A stretch of 64,000 bases of DNA from Ochotona curzoniae (taxonomy: Eukaryota > Chordata > Mammalia > Lagomorpha > Ochotonidae), in assembly GCF_017591425.1 (NCBI RefSeq), contig NW_024465784.1, forward strand, positions 1-64,000, in the 5' to 3' direction. This document shows, one piece after another, positions 19,549 to 32,400 of this stretch (position 1 is its first letter; each line of letters opens with the position of its first letter). Below the pieces are notes generated by a model. It searched no databases. It saw only the letters and a program-made list of their open reading frames with translations, and was not told the DNA's origin. The position numbers and the translations under genes were made by a program.

Positions 19549-22500
19549 GTGAGTCCCGGCCACATGGAGGCCAGGGTCCTCAGGCGCAATCCAGCTTGTC
19601 TCTTGGGAAGCAACCCACAGTCTTCACGCTCCCTCGGAAGACTGTTTCGGGGAGGGTGCACCCCCATGTGCGGCCCTCTTTGGTCTTAGCGTGGGCGAGC
19701 AGGTACAGCTGATCCCACCCCCAGCCTGGGGCCGTCAGGGTCGTGGCTAGACCCAAGCCCGGGCTGGGAAGAGGGGCGGGGCTGACGCTCGGGGACGTGA
19801 GCCCCGGCCACATGGCGGCCGGGGTCCCCAGGGGCATTCCAGCTTGTCTCCTGGGAAGCAACCCACAGTCTTCACGCTCCCTCGGAAGACTGTTTCGGGG
19901 CGGCTGGACCCCCATGCGCCACCCTCTTTGGGCTTAGCATCGGCCAGCAGGTCCAGCGGATCCCACCCCCGGGCTGGTGCCGCCAGGGGCGTGGCTAGAC
20001 CCAAGCCCGGGCTGGGAAGAGGGGCGGGGCTGACGCTCGGGACGTGAGCCCCGGCCACATGGCGGCCAGGGTACCCAGGCGCAATCCAGCTTGTCTCCTG
20101 GGAAGCAACCCACAGTCTTCACGCTCCCTCAGAAGACTGTTTCGGGGAGGGTGCACCCCAACGCGCGTCCCTCTTAGGGCTTAGCGTGGGCGAGCAGGTC
20201 CAGCCGATCCCACCCCCGGGCTGGGCCTGTTAGGGGCGTGGCTAGACCCAAGCCCGGGCCTGGAAGAGGGCGGGGCTGACGCTCGGGGACGTGAGCCCCG
20301 GCCACATGGCGGCCGGGGTCCCCAGGCGCAATCCAGCTTGTCTCCTGGGAAGCAACCCACAATCTTCACGCTCCCTTGGAAGACTGCTTTGGGGCGGCTG
20401 GACCCCCACGCGCGGCCCTCTTTGGGCTTAGTGTCGGCGAGCAGTTCCAGCCGATCCCACCCCAGGGCTGGGGCCACCAGGGGCGTGGCTAGACCCAAGC
20501 CCGGGCCGGGAAGAGGGGCGGGGCTGACGCTTGGGGACGTGAGCCCCGGCCACATGGAGGCCAGTGTCCTCAGGCGCAATCCAGCTTGTCTCCTGGGAAG
20601 CAACCCAGAGTCTTCACGCTCCCTCAGAAGACTGTTTTGGGGCGGCTGGACCCCCACTTGCGGCCCTCTTTGGCCTTAGTGTCGGCGAGCAGTTCCAGCC
20701 GATCCCACCCCAGGGCTGGGGCCGTCAGGGTCGTGGCTAGACCCAAGCCCGGGCCGGGAAGAGGGGCGGGGCTGACGCTTGGGGACGTGAGCCCCGGCCA
20801 CATGGAGGCCAGGGTCCTCAGGCGCAATCCAGCTTGTCTCTTGGGAAGCAACCCACAGTCTTCACGCTCCCTCGGAAGACTGTTTCGGGGAGGGTGCACC
20901 CCCATGTGCGGCCCTCTTTGGTCTTAGCGTGGGCGAGCAGGTACAGCTGATCCCACCCCCAGGCTGGGGCCGTCAGGGGCGTGGCTAGACCCAAGCCCGG
21001 GCTGGGAAGAGGGTCGGGGCTGATGCTCTGGGACGTGAGCCCCGGCCACATGGCGGCCGGGGTCCCCAGGTGCATTCCAGCTTGTCTCCTGGGAAGCAAC
21101 CCACAGTCTTCACGCTCCCTCAGAAGACTGTTTCGGGGCGGCTGGACCCCCATGCGCGGCCCTCTTTGGGCTTAGCATCGGCCAGCAGGTCCAGTGGATC
21201 CCACCTCCGGGCTGGGGCCGCCAGGGGCGTGGCTAGACCCAAGTCCGGGCCGGGAAGAGGGGCTGTGCTGACGCTCGGGGACGTGAGCCCCGGCCACATG
21301 GCGGCCGGGGTCCTCAGGCGCAATCCAGCTTGTCTCTTGGGAAGCAACCCACAGTCTACACGCTCCCTCGGAAGACTGTTTCGGGGTGGCTGGACCACCT
21401 CGTGCGGCCCTCTTTGGGCTTAGTGTTGGCGAGCAGGTCCAGCCGATCCCACCCCCGGGCTGGGGCCACCAGGGGCGTGGCTAGACCCAAGCCCGGGCCG
21501 GGAAGAGGGCGGGGCTGATGCTCGGGGACGTGAGCCCTGGCCACATGGCGGCCGGGGTCCCCAGTTGCAATCCAGCTTGTCTCTTGGGAAGCAACCCACA
21601 GTCTTCACGCTCCCTCGGAAAACAATTTCATGGCAGTTGGACCCCCACGCGCGGCCCTCTTAGGTCTTAGCGTCGCCGAGCAGGTCCAGCCGATCCCACC
21701 CCCGGGCTGGGGCCGCCAGGGGCGTGGCTAGACCCAAGCCCGGGCCGGGAAGAGGGGCGGGGCTGACGCTCGGGCACGTGAGCCCCGGCCACATGGCGGC
21801 CAGCGTCCTCAGGCGCAATCCAGCTTGTCTCCTGGGAAGCAACCCACAGTCTTCACGCTCCCTCGGAAGACAGTGTCATGGCGGCTGGACCTCCACGTGC
21901 GGCCCTCTTTGGGCTTAGCATCGGCGAGCAGTTCCATCTGATCACACCCCCGGGCTGGGGCCGACAGGGGCGTGGCTAGACCCAAGCCCGGGCCGGGAAG
22001 AGGGGCGGTGCTGACGCTCGGTGACGTGAGCCCCGGCCACATGGCGGCCGGGGTCCTCAGGCGCAATCCAGCTTGTCACTTGGGAAGCAACCCACAGTCT
22101 TCACGCTCCCTCAGAAGACTGTTTCGGGGAGGGTGCACTCCCATGTGGGGCCCTCTTTGGGCTTAGCGTGGGCGAGCAGGTCCAGCCGATCCCACCCCCG
22201 GGCTGGGGCCTCCAGTGGCGTGGCTATACCGAAGCCCGGGCCGGGAAGAGGGGCGGGGCTGACGCTCGGGGACGTGAGCCCCGGCCACATGGTGGCCGGG
22301 GTCCCCAGGCGCAATCCAGCTTGTCTCCTGGGAAGCAACCCACAGTCTTCACGGTCCCTCAGAAGACTGTTACAGGGCGGCTGGACCCCACGCGTGGCCC
22401 TCTTTGGGCGTAGCGTCGGCCAGCAGGTCCAGCCGATCCCACCCCCAGGCTGGGGCCGCCAGGGGCGTGGCTTGACCTAAGCCCGGGCCGGGAAGAGGGG

Positions 22501-25242
22501 CGGGGCTGATGCTCTTGGACGTGAGCCCCGGCCACATGGCTGTCAGTTTCCCCAGGCGCAATCCAGCTTGTCTCCTGGGAAGCAACCCACAGTCTTCACG
22601 CTCGCTCAGAAGACGGTTTTGGGGCGGCTGGACCCCCACGCGCGGCCCTCTTTGGGCTAAGCATCCTCGAGCAGATCCAGCCGATCCCACCCCCAGGCTG
22701 GGGCCGCCAGGGGCGTGGCTTGACCTAAGCCCGGGCCGGGAAGAGGGGTGGGGCTGATGCTCTTGGACGTGAGCCCCGGCCACATGGCTGTCAGTGTCCC
22801 CAGGCTCAATCCAGTTTGTCTCCTGGGAAGCAACCCACAGTCTTCACGCTCCCTCAGAAGACTGTTACAGGGCGGCTGGACCCCCATGCGCGGCCCTCTT
22901 TGGTCTTAGCGTGGGCGAGCAGATCCAGCCGATCCCACCCTGGGCTGGGGCCGCCAGGGGCGTGGCTAGACCCAAGCCCTGGCCGGGAAGAGGGGCGGGG
23001 CTGACTTTTGGGGACGTGAGACCCGGCCACATGGCGGCCGGGGTCCCCAGGCGCAATCCAGCTTGTCTCCTGGGAAGCAACCCAGTCTTCACGCTCCCTC
23101 AGAAGACTGTTTCTGTGTGGCTGGACCCCCACGCGGGGCCCTCTTTGGGCTTAGTGTCGGCGAGCAGTTCCAGCCGATCCCACCCCAGGGCTGGGGCCAC
23201 CAGGGGCGTGGCTAGACCCAAGCCCGGGCCGGGAAGAGGGGCGGGGCTGACGCTTGGGGACGTGAGCCCCGGCCACATGGAGGCCAGTGTCCTCAGGCGC
23301 AATCCAGCTTGTCTCCTGGGAAGCAACCCAGAGTCTTCACGCTCCCTCAGAAGACTGTTTTGGGGCGGCTGGACCCCCACTTGCGGCCCTCTTTGGCCTT
23401 AGTGTCGGCGAGCAGTTCCAGCCGATCCCACCCCAGGGCTGGGGCCGTCAGGGTCGTGGCTAGACCCAAGCCCGGGCCGGGAAGAGGGGCGGGGCTGACG
23501 CTTGGGGACGTGAGCCCCGGCCACATGGAGGCCAGGGTCCTCAGGCGCAATCCAGCTTGTCTCTTGGGAAGCAACCCACAGTCTTCACGCTCCCTCGGAA
23601 GACTGTTTCGGGGAGGGTGCACCCCCATGTGCGGCCCTCTTTGGTCTTAGCGTGGGCGAGCAGGTACAGCTGATCCCACCCCCAGGCTGGGGCCGTCAGG
23701 GGCGTGGCTAGACCCAAGCCCGGGCTGGGAAGAGGGTCGGGGCTGATGCTCTGGGACGTGAGCCCCGGCCACATGGCGGCCGGGGTCCCCAGGTGCATTC
23801 CAGCTTGTCTCCTGGGAAGCAACCCACAGTCTTCACGCTCCCTCAGAAGACTGTTTCGGGGCGGCTGGACCCCCATGCGCGGCCCTCTTTGGGCTTAGCA
23901 TCGGCCAGCAGGTCCAGTGGATCCCACCTCCGGGCTGGGGCCGCCAGGGGCGTGGCTAGACCCAAGTCCGGGCCGGGAAGAGGGGCTGTGCTGACGCTCG
24001 GGGACGTGAGCCCCGGCCACATGGCGGCCGGGGTCCTCAGGCGCAATCCAGCTTGTCTCTTGGGAAGCAACCCACAGTCTACACGCTCCCTCGGAAGACT
24101 GTTTCGGGGTGGCTGGACCACCTCGTGCGGCCCTCTTTGGGCTTAGTGTTGGCGAGCAGGTCCAGCCGATCCCACCCCCGGGCTGGGGCCACCAGGGGCG
24201 TGGCTAGACCCAAGCCCGGGCCGGGAAGAGGGCGGGGCTGATGCTCGGGGACGTGAGCCCTGGCCACATGGCGGCCGGGGTCCCCAGTTGCAATCCAGCT
24301 TGTCTCTTGGGAAGCAACCCACAGTCTTCACGCTCCCTCGGAAAACAATTTCATGGCAGTTGGACCCCCACGCGCGGCCCTCTTAGGTCTTAGCGTCGCC
24401 GAGCAGGTCCAGCCGATCCCACCCCCGGGCTGGGGCCGCCAGGGGCGTGGCTAGACCCAAGCCCGGGCCGGGAAGAGGGGCGGGGCTGACTTTTGGGGAC
24501 GTGAGACCCGGCCACATGGCGGCCGGGGTCCCCAGGCGCAATCCAGCTTGTCTCCTGGGAAGCAACCCAGTCTTCACGCTCCCTCAGAAGACTGTTTCTG
24601 TGTGGCTGGACCCCCACGCGGGGCCCTCTTTGGGCTTAGTGTCGGCCAGCAGGTCCAGAGGATCCCACCCCCGGGCTGGGGCCGCCAGGGGCGTGGCTAG
24701 ACCCAAGCCCGGGCCGGGAAGAGGGGCGGGGCTGACGCTCTTGGACGTGAGCCCCGGCCACATGGCGGCCAGGGTCCCCAGGCGCAATCCAGCTTGTCTC
24801 CTGGGAAGCAACCCACAGTCTTCATGCTCCCTCAGAAGACTGTTTTGGGGCGGCTGGACCCCCACGCGCGGCCCTCTTTGGGCTTAGTGTCGGCGAGCAG
24901 GTCCAGCCGATCCCACCCCAGGGCTGGGGCCACCAGGGGCGTGGCTAGACCCAAGTCCGGGCCGGGAAGAGGGGCGGGGCTGACGCTTGGGGACGTGAGT
25001 TCCGGCCACATGGCGGCCAGGGTCCCGAGGCGCAATCCAGCTTGTCTCCTGGGAAGCAACCCACAGTCTTCACGCTCCCTCGGAAGACTGTTTTGGTGCG
25101 GCTGGACCCCCACTTGCGGCCCTCTTTGGCCTTAGTGTCGGCGAGCAGTTCCAGCCGATCCCACCCCCGGGCTGGGGACGTCAGGGGCGTGGCTAGTCCC
25201 AAGCCCTGGCCGGGAAGAGGGGCGGGGCTGACGCTTGGGGAC
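19549..25242 (+). repeat. 18-mer HOR, copy 3, expanded to about 23 monomers
   Basis: It matches copy 2 at an offset of 4,458 through the TGTTACAGGG at 22,368. It then has a GGCTGTCAG monomer (about 22,490-22,740) that copy 2 lacks and copy 1 has. At about 22,998 it enters a six-monomer duplication (separate entry) before resuming the expected order (TTTCTGTGTGG at 24,595, CCCACTTGCGG at 25,110). The total to the next GTGAGTTCCGG (25,243) is 5,694 bases. Confidence 0.85.
22999..24483 (+). repeat. Six-monomer (1,485-bp) internal duplication in HOR copy 3
   Basis: CTGACTTTTGGGG occurs at 23,001 and again at 24,486 (offset 1,485), each time followed by GTGAGACCCGG, AACCCAGTCTTC (with loss of three bases) and TTTCTGTGTGG. 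Between them, about 23,155-24,478 repeats 20,432-21,755 at an offset of 2,723, so GGTGCATTCC appears at 21,069 and again at 23,792. This fits an unequal exchange that brought an earlier part of the HOR back in. Confidence 0.8.
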
Positions 25243-27228
25243 GTGAGTTCCGGCCACATGGAGGCCAGGGTCGTCAGGCGCAATCCAGCTTGTCTCTTGG
25301 GAAGCAACCCACAGTCTTCACGCTCCCTCGAAGACTGTTTCGGGGAGGGTGCACCCCCATGTGCGGCCCTCTTTGGTCTTAGCGTGGGCGAGCAGGTACA
25401 GCTGATCCCACCCCCAGCCTGGGGCCGTCAGGGTCGTGGCTAGACCCAAGCCCGGGCTGGGAAGAGGGGCGGGGCTGACGCTCGGTGACGTGAGCCCCGG
25501 CCACATGGCGGCCGGGGTCCCCAGGGGCATTCCAGCTTGTCTCCTGGGAAGCAACCCACAGTCTTCACGCTCCCTCGGAAGACTGTTTCGGGGCGGCTGG
25601 ACCCCCAAGCGCGGCCCTCTTTGGGCTTAGCGTGGGCGAGCAGGTCCAGCCGATTCCACCCCCGGGCTGGTGCCGCCAGGGGCGTGGCTAGACCCAAGCC
25701 CGGGCTGGGAAGAGGGGCGGGGCTGACGCTCGGGCACGTGAGCCCCGGCCACATGGCGGCCAGGGTACCCAGGCGCAATCCAGCTTGTCTCCTGGGAAGC
25801 AACCCACAGTCTTCACGCTCCCTCAGAAGACTGTTTCGGGGAGGGTGCACCCCAACGCGCGTCCCTCTTAGGGCTTAGCGTGGGCGAGCAGGTCCAGCCG
25901 ATCCCACCCCCGGGCTGGGCCTGTTAGGGGCGTGGCTAGACCCAAGCCCGGGCCTGGAAGAGGGCGGGGCTGACGCTCGGGGACGTGAGCCCCGGCCACA
26001 TGGCGGCCGGGGTCCCCAGGCGCAATCCAGCTTGTCTCCTGGGAAGCAACCCACAATCTTCACGCTCCCTTGGAAGACTGCTTTGGGGCGGCTGGACCCC
26101 CACGCGCGGCCCTCTTTGGGCTTAGCGTGGGCGAGCAGGTCCAGCCGATCCCACCCCCGGGCTGGGGCCACCAGGGGCGTGGCTAGACCCAAGCCTGGGC
26201 CGGGAAGAGGGGCGGGGCTGACGCTTGGGGACGTGAGCCCCGGCCACATGGAGGCCAGTGTCCTCAGGCGCAATCCAGCTTGTCTCCTGGGAAGCAACCC
26301 AGAGTCTTCACGCTCCCTCAGAAGACTGTTTTGGTGCGGCTGGACCCCCACTTGCGGCCCTCTTTGGCCTTAGTGTCGGCGAGCAGTTCCAGCCGATCCC
26401 ACCCCCGGGCTGGGGCCGTCAGGGTCGTGGCTAGACCCAAGCCCGGGCCGGGAAGAGGGGCGGGGCTGCGGCTTGGGACGTGAGCCCCGGCCACATGGAG
26501 GCCAGGGTCCTCAGGCGCAATCCAGCTTGTCTCTTGGGAAGCAACCCACAGTCTTCACGCTCCCTCGGAAGACTGTTTCGGGGAGGGTGCACCCCCATGT
26601 GCGGCCCTCTTTGGTCTTAGCGTGGGCGAGCAGGTACAGCTGATCCCACCCCCGGGCTGGGGCCGTCAGGGGCGTGGCTAGACCCAAGCCCGGGCTGGGA
26701 AGAGGGTCGGGGCTGATGCTCTGGGACGTGAGCCCCGGCCACATGGCGGCCGGGGTCCCCAGGTGCATTCCAGCTTGTCTCCTGGGAAGCAACCCACAGT
26801 CTTCACGCTCCCTCAGAAGACTGTTTCGGGGCGGCTGGACCCCCATGCGCGGCCCTCTTTGGGCTTAGCATCGGCCAGCAGGTCCAGTGGATCCCACCCC
26901 CGGGCTGGGGCCGCCAGGGGCGTGGCTAGACCCAAGCCCGGGCCGGGAAGAGGGGCTGGGCTGACGCTCGGGGACGTGAGCCCCGGCCACATGGCGGCCG
27001 GGGTCCTCAGGCGCAATCCAGCTTGTCTCTTGGGAAGCAACCCACAGTCTACACGCTCACTCGGAAGACTGTTTTCGGGGTGGCTGGACCACCTCGTGCG
27101 GCCCTCTTTGGGCTTAGTGTTGGCGAGCAGGTCCAGCCGATCCCACCCCCGGGCTGGGGCCACCAGGGGTGTGGCTAGACCCAAGCCCGGGCCTGGAAGA
27201 GGGCGGGGCTGATGCTCGGGGACGTGAG
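25243..27228 (+). repeat. 18-mer HOR, copy 4 (truncated, about eight monomers)
   Basis: It follows copy 3 at an offset of 5,693-5,696: GTGAGTTCCGG (25,243), GGGCATTCC (25,526), GGTGCATTCC (26,762) and GGACCACCTCG (27,087). It ends at about 27,228, where copy 3 continues with CCCAGTTGCAATCC but this copy changes to AGGTTCCCTAGGC and unrelated subtypes. A one-base insertion (TGTTTTCGGGG) lies near 27,072. Confidence 0.8.
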
Positions 27229-29407
27229 CCCCGGCCACATGGCGGCCAGGTTCCCTAGGCGCAATCCAGCTTGTCTCCTGGGAAGCAACCCACAGTCTTC
27301 ACGCTCCCTCAGAAGACTGTTTCGGGGCGGCTGGACCCCCACGAGCGGCCCTCTTTGGGCTTAGCGTGGGCAAGCAGGTACAGCCGATCCCACCCCTGGG
27401 CTGGGGCTGCCAGGGGCGTGGCTAGACCCAAGCCCGGGCCGGGAAGAGGGGCGGGGCTGACGCTCGGGGACGTGAGCCCCGGCCACATGGCGGCCAGGGT
27501 CCCCAGGCGCAATCCAGCTTGTCTCCTGGGAAGCAACCCAGTCTTCACGCTCCCTCGAAAGGCTGTTTCGGGGCGGCTGGACCCCAATGCACGGCCCTCC
27601 TAGGGCTTAGCGTCGACGAGCAGGTCCAGCCGATCCCACCCCCGGGCTGGGGCCGCCAGGGGCGTGGCTAGACCCAAGCCCGGGCCGGGAAGAGGGTCGG
27701 GGCTGATGCTCGGGGACGTGAGCCCCGGCCCCATGGCGGCCAGGGTCCCCAGGCGCAATCCAGCTTGTCTCCTGGGAAGCAACCCACAGTCTTCACGCTC
27801 CCTCAGAAGACTGTTTCGGGGCGGCTGGACCCCCACGTGCGGCCCTCTTTGGGCTTAGCGTGGGCGAACAGGTCCAGCCGATCCCACCCCCGGGCTGGGG
27901 CCGTCAGGGACGTGGCTAGACCCAAGCCCGGGCCGGGAAGAGGGGCGGGGCTGACGCTCGGGGACGTGAGCCCTGGCCACATGGCGGCCGGGGTCCCCAG
28001 TTGCAATCCAGCTTGTCTCTTGGGAAGCAACCCACAGTCTTCACGCTCCCTCGGAAGACTGTTTCGGGGCGGCTGGACCGCCACACGCGCCCCTCTTTGG
28101 GCTAAGCGTGAGCGAGCAGGTCCAGCGGATCCCACCCCCGGGCTGGGGCCGCCAGGGGCGTGGCTAGACCCAAGCCCGGGCCGGAAAGAGGGGCGGGGCT
28201 GACGCTCTTGGACGTGAGCCCTGGCCACATGGCGGCCGGGGTCCCCAGGTGCAATCCAGCTTGTCTCCTGGGAAGCAACCCACAGTCTTCACGCTCCCTC
28301 AGAAGACTGTTTCGGGGCGGCTGGACCCCCACACGCCGCCCTCTTTGGGCTTAGCGTGGGCAAGCAGGTCCAGCGGATCCCACCCCCGGGCTGGGGCTGC
28401 CAGGGGCGTGGCTAGACCCAAGCCCGGGCCGGGAAGAGGGGCGGGGCTGACGCTCGGGGACGTGAGCCCCGGCCAAATGGCGGCCAGGGTCCCCAGGCGC
28501 AATCCAGCTTGTCTCTTGGGAAGCAACCCACAGTCTTCACGCTCCCTCAGAAGGCTGTTTCGGGGCGGCTGGACCCCCATGTGCGGCCCTCTTTGGGCTT
28601 AGCGTCGGCAAGCAGGTACAGAGGATCCCACCCCCGGGCTGGGGCCGTCAGGGGCGTGGATAGACCCAAGCCCGGGCCTGGAAGAGTGCGGGGCTGACGC
28701 TCGTGGATTGAGCCCCGGACACATGGCGGCCGGGGTCCCCAGGCGCAATCCAGCTTGTCTCTTGGGAAGCAACCCATTCTTCACGCTCCCTCGAAAGGCT
28801 GTTTCGGGGCGGCTGGACCCCAATGCACGGCCCTCCTAGGGCTTAGCGTGGACGAGCAGGTCCAGCCGATCCCACCCCCGGGCTGGGGCCGCCAGGGGCG
28901 TGGCTAGACCCAAGCCCGGGCCGGGAAGAGGGGCGGGGCTGACGCTCGGGGACGTGAGCCCCGGCCACATGGCGGCCAGGGTCCCCAGGCGCAATCCAGC
29001 TTGTCTCCTGGGAAGCAACCCACAATCTTCACGCTCCCTCAGAAGACTGTTTCGGGGAGGGTGCACCCCCATGCGCGGCCCTCTTTGGGCTTAGCGTCGG
29101 CAAGCAGGTCCAGAGGATCCCACCCCCGGGCTGGGGCCGCCAGGGGCGTGGCTAGACCCAAGCCCGGGCAAGGAAGAGGGGCGGGGCTGACGTTCTTGGA
29201 CGTGAGCCCTGGCCACATGGCGGCCAGGGTCCCCAGGCGCAATCCAGCTTGTCTCCTGGGAAGCCACCCACAGTCTTCACGCTCCCTCGGAAGACTGTTT
29301 TGGGGCGGCTGGACCCCCACGCGCCGCCCTCTTTGGGCTTAGCGTCGCCGAGCAGGTCCAGCCGATCCCACCCCCGGGCTGGGGCCGCCAGGGGCGTGGC
29401 TAGACCC
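27229..29407 (+). repeat. Linker satellite domain between the 18-mer HOR and domain C
   Basis: About nine monomers that do not follow the flanking HOR. A rare subtype, CCCCAATGCACGGCCCTCC with TCGAAAGGCTG, occurs at about 27,550-27,605 and again at about 28,790-28,835, roughly five monomers apart. Other variants: CGCCACACGCGCC (28,079) and CCCACACGCCGCC (28,328). No gene, RNA or inserted element is seen. Confidence 0.8.
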
Positions 29408-32400
29408 AAGCCCGGGCCGGGAAGAGGGGCGGGGCTGAAGCTCGGGGACGTGAGCCCCGGCCACATGGCGGCCAATGTCCCCAGGCGCAATCCAGCTTGT
29501 CTCCTGGGAAGCAACCCACAGTCTTCACGCTCCCTCAGAAGACTGTTTCGTGGCGGCTGGACCACTACGTGCGGCCCTCTTTGGGCTTAGCATGGGCGAA
29601 GAGGTCCAGCCGATCCCACCCCCGGGCTGGGGCCGCCAGGGGCGTGGCTAGACCCAAGCCCGGGCCGGGAAGAGGGGCGGGGCTGACGCTCGGGGACGTG
29701 AGCCCCGGCCACATGGCGGCCAGGGTCCCCAGGCGCAATCCAGCTTGTCTCCTGGGAAGCAACCCACAGTCTTCATGCTCCCTCAGAAGACTGTTTTGGG
29801 GCGGCTGGACCCCCATGTGCGGCCCTCATTGGGCTTAGTGTGGGCGAGCAGGTCCAGCCGATCCCATCCCCGGGCTGGGGCCGCCAGGGGCGTGGCTAGA
29901 CCCAAGCCCGGGCCGGGAAGAGGGGCGGGGCTGAAGCTCTTGGACGTGAGCCCCCGGCCACATGGCGGCCGGGGTCCCCAGGTGCAATCCAGCTTGTCTC
30001 CTGGGAAGCAACCCACAGTCTTCACGCTTCCTCGGAAAACAATTTCATGGCGGTTGGACCCCCACGCGCGGCCCTCTTAGGGCTTAGCGTCACCGAGCAG
30101 GTCCAGCCGATCCCACCCCCGGGCTGGTGCCGCCAGGGGCGTGGCTAGAACCAAGCCCGGGCCGGGAAGAGGGGCGGGGCTGAAGCTCGGGGACGTGAGC
30201 CCCGGCCGTATGGCGGCCAGTGTCCCCAGGCGCAATCCAGCTTGTCTCCTGGGAAGCAACCCACATTCTTCACGCTCCCTCAGAAGACTGTTTCGTGGCG
30301 GCTGGACCCCTACGTGCGGCCCTCTTTGGGCTTAGCGTCGGCAAGCAGGTCCAGCCGATCCCACCCCCGGGCTGGGGCCATCAGGGGCGTGGCTAGACCC
30401 AAGCCCGGGCCTGGAAGAGGGCGGGGCTGACGCTCGGGAACGTGTGCCACTGCCACATGGCGGCCAAGGTCCCCAGGCGCAATCCAGCTTGTCTCTTGGG
30501 AAGCAACCCACAATCTTCATGCTCCCTCAGAAGACTGTTTCGGGGCGGCTGGACCCCCACGTGCGGCCCTCTTTGGGCTTAGCGTTGGCGAGCAGGTCCA
30601 GCCGATCCCACCCCCGGGCTGGGGCCACCAGGGGCGTGGCTAGACCCAAGCCCGGGCCGGGAAGAGGGGCGGGGCTGATGCTCGGGGACGTGAGCCCCGG
30701 CCACATGGCGGCCAGGGTCCCCAGGCGCAATCCAGCTTGTCTCCTGGGAAGCAACCCACAGTCTTCATGCTCCCTCAGAAGACTGTTTTGGGGCGGCTGG
30801 ACCTCCACGCGCGGCCCCTTTGGGCTTAGTGTCGGCGAGCAGGTCCAGCTGAATCCCACCCCCGGCTGGGGCCGCCAGGGGCATGGCTAGACCCAAGCCC
30901 GGGCCGGGAAGAGGGGCGGGGCTGACGCTCTTGGACGTGAGCACCGGCCACATGGGGTCAGGTTCCCCAGGCGCAATCCAGCTTGTCTCCTGGGAAGCAA
31001 CCCACAGTCTTTACGCTCCCTCGGAAGACAGTTTCATGGGGTGTGGACCTCCACGCGCGGCCCTCTTTGGGCTTAGCGTGGGAGAGCAGGTCCAGCCGAT
31101 CCCACCCCCGGGCTGGGGCCGCCAGGGGCGTGGCTAGACCCAACCCGGGCAAGGAAGAGGGGCGGGGCTGACGCTCGGGGACGTGAGCCCTGGCCACATG
31201 GCGGCCAGGGTCCCCAGGCGCAATCCAGCTTGTCTCCTGGGAAGCAACCCACAGTCTTCATGCTCCCTCGGAAGACTGTTTCGGGACGGCAGGACCCCCA
31301 TGTGCGGCCCTCTTTGGGCTTAGTGTGGGCGAGCAGGTCCAGCCTATCCCATCCCCGGGCTGGGGCCGCCAGGGGCGTGGCTAGAACCAAGCCCGGGCCG
31401 GGAAGAGGGGCGGGGCTGACGCTCTTGGACGTGAGCCCCGGCCACATGGCGGCCGGGGTCCCCAGGTGCAATCCAGCTTGTCTCCTGGGAAGCAACCCAC
31501 AGTCTTCACGCTCCCTCGGAAAACAATTTCATGGCGGTGGACCCCCACGCGCGGCCCTCTTAGGGCTTAGCGTCACCGAGCAGGTCCAGCCGATCCCACC
31601 CCCGGGCTGGGGCCGCCAGGGGCGTGGCTAGAACCAAGCCCGGGCCGGGAAGAGGGGCGGGACTGAAGCTCTTGGACGTGAGCCCCGGCCGCATGGCGGC
31701 CGGTGTCCCCAGGCGCAATCCAGCTTGTCTCCTGGGAAGCAACCCACAGTCTTCACGCTCCCTCAGAAGACTGTTTCAGGGCGGCTGGACCCCCATGCGC
31801 GGCCCTCTTTGGGCTTAGCTTGGGCAAGCAGGTCCAACCGATCCCACCCCCGGGCTGTGTCCGCCAGGGGCGTGGCTAGACCCAAGCCCGGGCCGGAAAG
31901 AGGGGCGGGGCTGACGCTTGTGGACGTGAGCCCCGGCAACATGGCGGCCAGGGTCCCCAGGCGCAATCCAGCTTGTCTCTTGGGAAGCCACCCACAATCT
32001 TCATGCTCCCTCAGAAGACTGTTTTGGGGCGGCTGGACCCCCACGTGCGGCCCTCTTTGGGCTTAGTGTCGGCGAGCAGGTCCAGCCGATCCCACCCCCG
32101 GGCTGGGGCCACCAGGGGCATGGCTAGACCCAAGCCCGGGCCGGGAAGAGGGGCGGGGCTGACGCTCGGGGACGTGAGCCCCGGCCACATGGGGGTCAGG
32201 TTCCCCAGGCGCAATCCAGCTTGTCTCCTGGGAAGCAACCCACAGTCTTTACGCTCCCTCGGAAGACAGTTTCATGGGGTGTGGACCTCCACGCGCGGCC
32301 CTCTTTGGGCTTAGCGTGGGCGAGCAGGTCCAGCCGATCCCACCCCCGGGCTGGGGCCGCCAGGGGCGTGGCTAGACCCAACCCGGGCAAGGAAGAGGGG

